Below are positions 6,461 through 7,291 of a stretch of 7,291 bases of DNA, piece by piece. A program made the translations under genes and the position numbers. Under the pieces are notes generated by a model. The model saw only the letters and a program-made list of their open reading frames with translations. It searched no databases and had not been told where the DNA came from. This DNA comes from an uncultured Treponema sp. Lineage in GTDB: Bacteria > Spirochaetota > Spirochaetia > Treponematales > Treponemataceae. The stretch covers positions 1 to 7,291 of the forward strand of contig CALDID010000131.1 in the NCBI GenBank assembly GCA_937901865.1, given 5' to 3'. How positions within the stretch are numbered: the stretch's first letter is position 1; each line of letters starts with the position of its first letter.

Positions 6461-6482
6461 TAAAATTCTGCCTCATTTAAAC
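6461..6482 (+). repeat. Direct repeat copy 2 (CTGCCTCATTTAAAC type)
   Basis: TAAAATTC joined directly to the same core as at 6364-6378 (core 6468-6482). It ends 22 bases before the ribosome binding site of the lipoprotein gene, so it may lie in the promoter or 5' leader. Confidence 0.8.
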
Positions 6483-6504
6483 GGTCGTTTTGAATGGACG
6501 TTTC

Positions 6505-6510
6505 AGGAGG
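6505..6510 (+). promoter_or_regulatory. Ribosome binding site fixing the lipoprotein start
   Basis: Perfect AGGAGG with 5 bases to the ATG at 6516. The in-frame ATG at 6408 would add 36 residues in front of a textbook signal peptide and has no such site, so 6516 is the start. Confidence 0.9.
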
Positions 6511-6515
6511 TCTTT

Positions 6516-6998
6516 ATGAAGAAAGACATTTTTCTAAAAGGGTGGTTCGCACTGCTTTTATCGGTGGCACTATGCTTTTCTGCTTGTTCACTATTTGGAG
6601 GCGATGACGATGATGACGACGGCACAACCGAGCAGGCAACACAGACAAACACAGCAACAAATACATCTTCTGATACAGCAACTTCCACTAACAACAGCAA
6701 AATCGCAGCAGAAGACGTTGAGGGCGTAGACGGAGAGTATACGATTGCAGGAACAACGTATAGCGTTTCTGGCAGCAGTGTTACAACTACAGGCGGCTCT
6801 TACGGCGGACAAAGTGCAACCGTGAGCGCAACTAATGAGAACACTATTTCGTTCACAATCACAAATAACGGCGTATCGGTAACGATTACAATCGGGAATG
6901 ACGGCAGTATACTGAGCATAACATATGCGCTTTCAACGGGACAAACATATACAGGAACAACTGCTGATACAAGCAGTGCGGAAATAACGCTTACAAAT
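6516..6998 (+). CDS. Secreted lipoprotein, N-terminal part, 3' end replaced at a junction
   Basis: About 161 residues are credible. A lipoprotein signal peptide is clear: basic MKKD and Lys8, a hydrophobic core around residues 10-21, and a lipobox ending at Cys24 (FSA-Cys). The +2 residue is Ser, which in Gram-negative-type sorting does not force inner-membrane retention. The mature protein begins with a run of six Asp (residues 30-35), continues through a Thr/Ser/Asn-rich flexible linker, then a beta-strand-like stretch with many Thr, Ser, Gly and alternating hydrophobics ('YTIAGTTYSVSG', 'NTISFTITNNGVSVTITIG'). No named family recognised. From about 6985-7000 the frame runs into DNA that encodes a different protein in another frame; the nominal continuation to a stop at 7118 is rich in Cys, Arg, Leu and Pro and is an out-of-frame translation, not part of this protein. 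The true C-terminus is not in the window. Confidence 0.85.
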
Positions 6999-7000
6999 AC
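6985..7000. other. Junction between two unrelated coding sequences
   Basis: Left of this point the lipoprotein frame reads sensible Thr/Ser-rich sequence (to about 'EITLTNT'). Right of it the frame shifted by one reads conserved deoxyhypusine-synthase-family sequence (from about 'AYKYGVPVF'). The exact breakpoint cannot be set because the two readings overlap for a dozen bases. No inverted repeat, target duplication or insertion-sequence end is seen. Confidence 0.8.
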
Positions 7001-7291
7001 GGCGTGCCGGTGTTTGTGCCTGCGTTTAGCGACTGCTCGGCCGGGTTTGGTTTTGTCATGCCCCAAGCCGAAAACCCCGGAGCGCACATCTCTATTGACA
7101 GCGCTAAGGACTTCTTAGAGCTTACCAAAATTAAAATGAAAGCCAAAGAAACCGGTCTAATGATGTGGTCCGGCGGGGTGCCAAAAAACTTTGCGCAAGA
7201 TACCGTAGTCGCTGCTGAAGCGTTAGGGGCGGAAATTCCGATGCATAAGTATGCCGTGCAAATTACCGTGGCGGATGTGCGTGACGGTGCG
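6989..7291 (+). pseudogene. Internal fragment of a deoxyhypusine synthase family gene (no start, runs off window)
   Basis: About 101 codons of strong family character: 'YGVPVFVPAFSDCSAGFGF' (NAD-binding core region), 'HISIDSAKDF', 'SGGVPKNFAQDT' and 'HKYAVQITVADVRDG'. These proteins use NAD and spermidine; in eukaryotes and archaea they modify eIF5A, while bacterial relatives act in polyamine metabolism (such as homospermidine-type synthases) or are uncharacterised. The frame is closed upstream by TGA at 6965-6967 and has no start codon or ribosome binding site before the conserved sequence begins; the N-terminal portion that should precede 'YGVPVF' is missing. The catalytic lysine segment (usually in an EAVSWGK motif) would lie beyond 7291. 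It is either the right-hand half of an assembly chimera, in which case an intact gene exists elsewhere, or a truncated remnant. Confidence 0.82.

Larger units (their letters stand above)
6223..6515 (+). other. Repeat-rich intergenic region between the hydratase and lipoprotein genes
   Basis: 293 bases without a supportable gene. It holds, in order, a small palindrome GTATAG-CT-CTATAC (6226-6239) just after the hydratase stop, the terminator at 6280-6319 with its tandem duplication, overlapping palindromes at 6395-6414, two copies of a ~22-25 bp repeat (6354-6378 and 6461-6482), and a strong ribosome binding site. The promoter of the lipoprotein gene must lie here, but no -35/-10 pair stands out; AT-rich candidates such as TAAAAT (6461-6466) lack a partner. 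Confidence 0.7.

Noticed and set aside
7002..7118. C-terminal extension of the lipoprotein to the stop at 7118
   Set aside because: The same DNA reads conserved deoxyhypusine-synthase sequence in another frame; the Cys/Arg/Leu/Pro-rich tail is an out-of-frame product.

Overview
The window is 7.3 kb of low-to-moderate GC bacterial DNA with all recognisable genes on the + strand. The best guess at the host is a gut-type spirochaete of the Treponema kind. This rests on the eukaryotic-like (type II) NADP isocitrate dehydrogenase, the roughly 757-residue aconitase-like hydratase, and a small 'MKK...' lipoprotein with an acidic, Ser/Thr-rich tail. It is an inference from gene content, not a proven placement.

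Region 1 (1-1715) holds three tightly packed, probably co-transcribed genes: the 3' end of an unidentified protein (possibly a MoxR-type AAA+ ATPase), a VWA-like/DUF2201 (COG3864) protein with an intact MIDAS but a damaged HExxHxxxxH motif, and an unrecognised 110-residue protein whose ATG overlaps the preceding stop (TGATG). AAA+ plus VWA-like pairs usually act as remodelling or chaperone modules; the small third protein may be an accessory.

Region 2 (1716-2675) is a single-gene unit. A perfect TATAAT is embedded in three alternating inverted/direct half-sites, followed by kduI (5-dehydro-4-deoxy-D-glucuronate isomerase, pectin/uronate degradation), and closed by a strong intrinsic terminator.

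Region 3 (2704-6319) carries icd (isocitrate dehydrogenase) and, 48 bases later, an aconitase-family hydratase. The pair would convert citrate through isocitrate to 2-oxoglutarate, the oxidative arm used for glutamate synthesis; no citrate synthase is in the window. A very strong terminator, which is itself a 23-bp tandem duplication of a GTCSGAC-containing unit, closes the operon.

Region 4 (6320-7291) is a repeat-rich leader, a lipoprotein gene that stops making sense at about 6985-7000, and then, in another frame and with no start codon, an internal piece of a deoxyhypusine-synthase-family gene running off the window end. This abrupt splice of two unrelated coding sequences looks most like an assembly chimera or a recombination junction, and neither gene should be annotated as intact.

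I did not find a CRISPR array, tRNA, rRNA, transposase or an obvious new multi-gene system. The most unusual items are the degenerate peptidase motif in the VWA-like protein, the three-half-site operator at kduI, the terminator built by tandem duplication, and the chimeric junction.
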